This document shows positions 63,514 through 64,000 of a DNA stretch of 64,000 nucleotides, in pieces. Within the stretch, counting starts at the first letter, position 1, and every line of letters begins with the position of its first letter. The notes beneath the pieces are model-generated. The model worked only from the letters and a program-made list of their open reading frames with translations. It searched no databases and had not been told where the DNA came from. The DNA is taken from positions 1-64,000 of the forward strand of contig JAKSXM010000070.1 of assembly GCA_022575985.1 (NCBI GenBank). Direction: 5' to 3'. Source of the stretch: Anagrus nilaparvatae (taxonomy: Eukaryota; Arthropoda; Insecta; Hymenoptera; Mymaridae). The position numbers and the translations under genes were made by a program.

Positions 63514-64000
63514 TATATAGAACTTTAAAAACTGAAACAATGAAAATTTCGTATAGAAAATAATTATTCTGTAGTCAATATTTATGAAGACAGAGTCTAG
63601 AATTACATTTACACGTAAGAACTAATAAATTTGAAAAGGATGACACTGCTTCTAGTTATAACTAGTAATTACAAAAGTCATCCAAGTTTATTGCAGTAGG
63701 TAAAACTAGGTCAAGATACTCAAAAAGAGCCGAATCCTTCAAGATAAACAAAAATTGTTATTTTTATTTCAGACAGTAATATTTAAAGTTGCTTTTACAG
63801 AATTTTTCGTTTTTGTTGGTAGATTCTTAATTAAAATTTTCTACATAAAAAAAAGATTAATTATACCCTTTGAGAACTTTTTTCATGGAACCAACTTTTT
63901 TAAATTGTACGTCCAAATCAATATTTCAAGAGGTTTTTTTTTCATCCTTTTTAAAAAAATAAAAAATCTATATTGAATACCAGTCTCGAAACTTGTCAAC
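63514..64000. other. Right edge of window, no gene seen
   Basis: A 73-codon plus-strand frame at 63755-63976 is Phe/Ile-rich with no recognisable family. TTTTTATTTCAG at about 63762-63773 could be an acceptor, but without homology I do not call an exon. Confidence 0.4.

Overview
The window is very AT-rich eukaryotic DNA with spliced genes: small GT-AG introns, conserved animal housekeeping proteins, an insect-type laccase pair and dense decayed transposons. It fits an AT-rich insect genome. Laccase expansion plus a tiny secreted cysteine-rich peptide would suit a hymenopteran such as a parasitoid wasp, but the species is inference only. All exon joins below were read by hand from frame, splice dinucleotides and family knowledge. 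The eight-exon laccase models and the five housekeeping models each close in frame.

Layout. 1-3600: last three exons and 3' UTR of a TRIM9/TRIM67-type E3 ubiquitin ligase (+), with a Helitron-like end in the upstream intron. 3600-10100: intergenic DNA with a palindromic element, a dispersed '3.7 kb' repeat and two copies of a TA-flanked MITE. 10106-11714: a two-exon secreted peptide with a cystine-knot-like cysteine pattern (+) and an inverted remnant of a second copy (-). 11715-16800: repeats, a 44-bp tandem array and a tRNA-derived fragment. 16866-36530: multicopper oxidase (laccase) cluster on the minus strand. It has two intact genes (649 and 648 aa), remnants of at least two more, an R2-like retrotransposon 3' end off the rDNA, a FLYWCH/MULE fragment, three large foldback elements and a 155-bp satellite-like array. 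36638-41060: a hAT-like MITE with an 8-bp target duplication and two more MITE copies.

41967-56319 is a compact housekeeping block: GNL1 (-) head-to-head with UCHL5 (+), then a TTF1-like Myb protein (-) head-to-head with VPS54 (+), then DYNC2LI1 (+). UCHL5 and the Myb gene end tail-to-tail 152 bp apart. 56320-64000 holds no supported coding gene. It has a CpG-rich stretch at about 58270-58480 that may be a promoter or first exon of a gene lying to the right, and a sixth MITE copy.

The genes do not form one pathway. The housekeeping block serves ribosome biogenesis or GTPase function (GNL1), proteasome-linked deubiquitination (UCHL5), probably rDNA transcription termination (Myb protein), retrograde endosome-to-Golgi tethering (VPS54) and intraflagellar transport (DYNC2LI1). 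The accessory part most worth study is the duplicated laccase array with its gene-conversion tract, and the small cysteine-rich peptide locus wrapped in inverted repeats.
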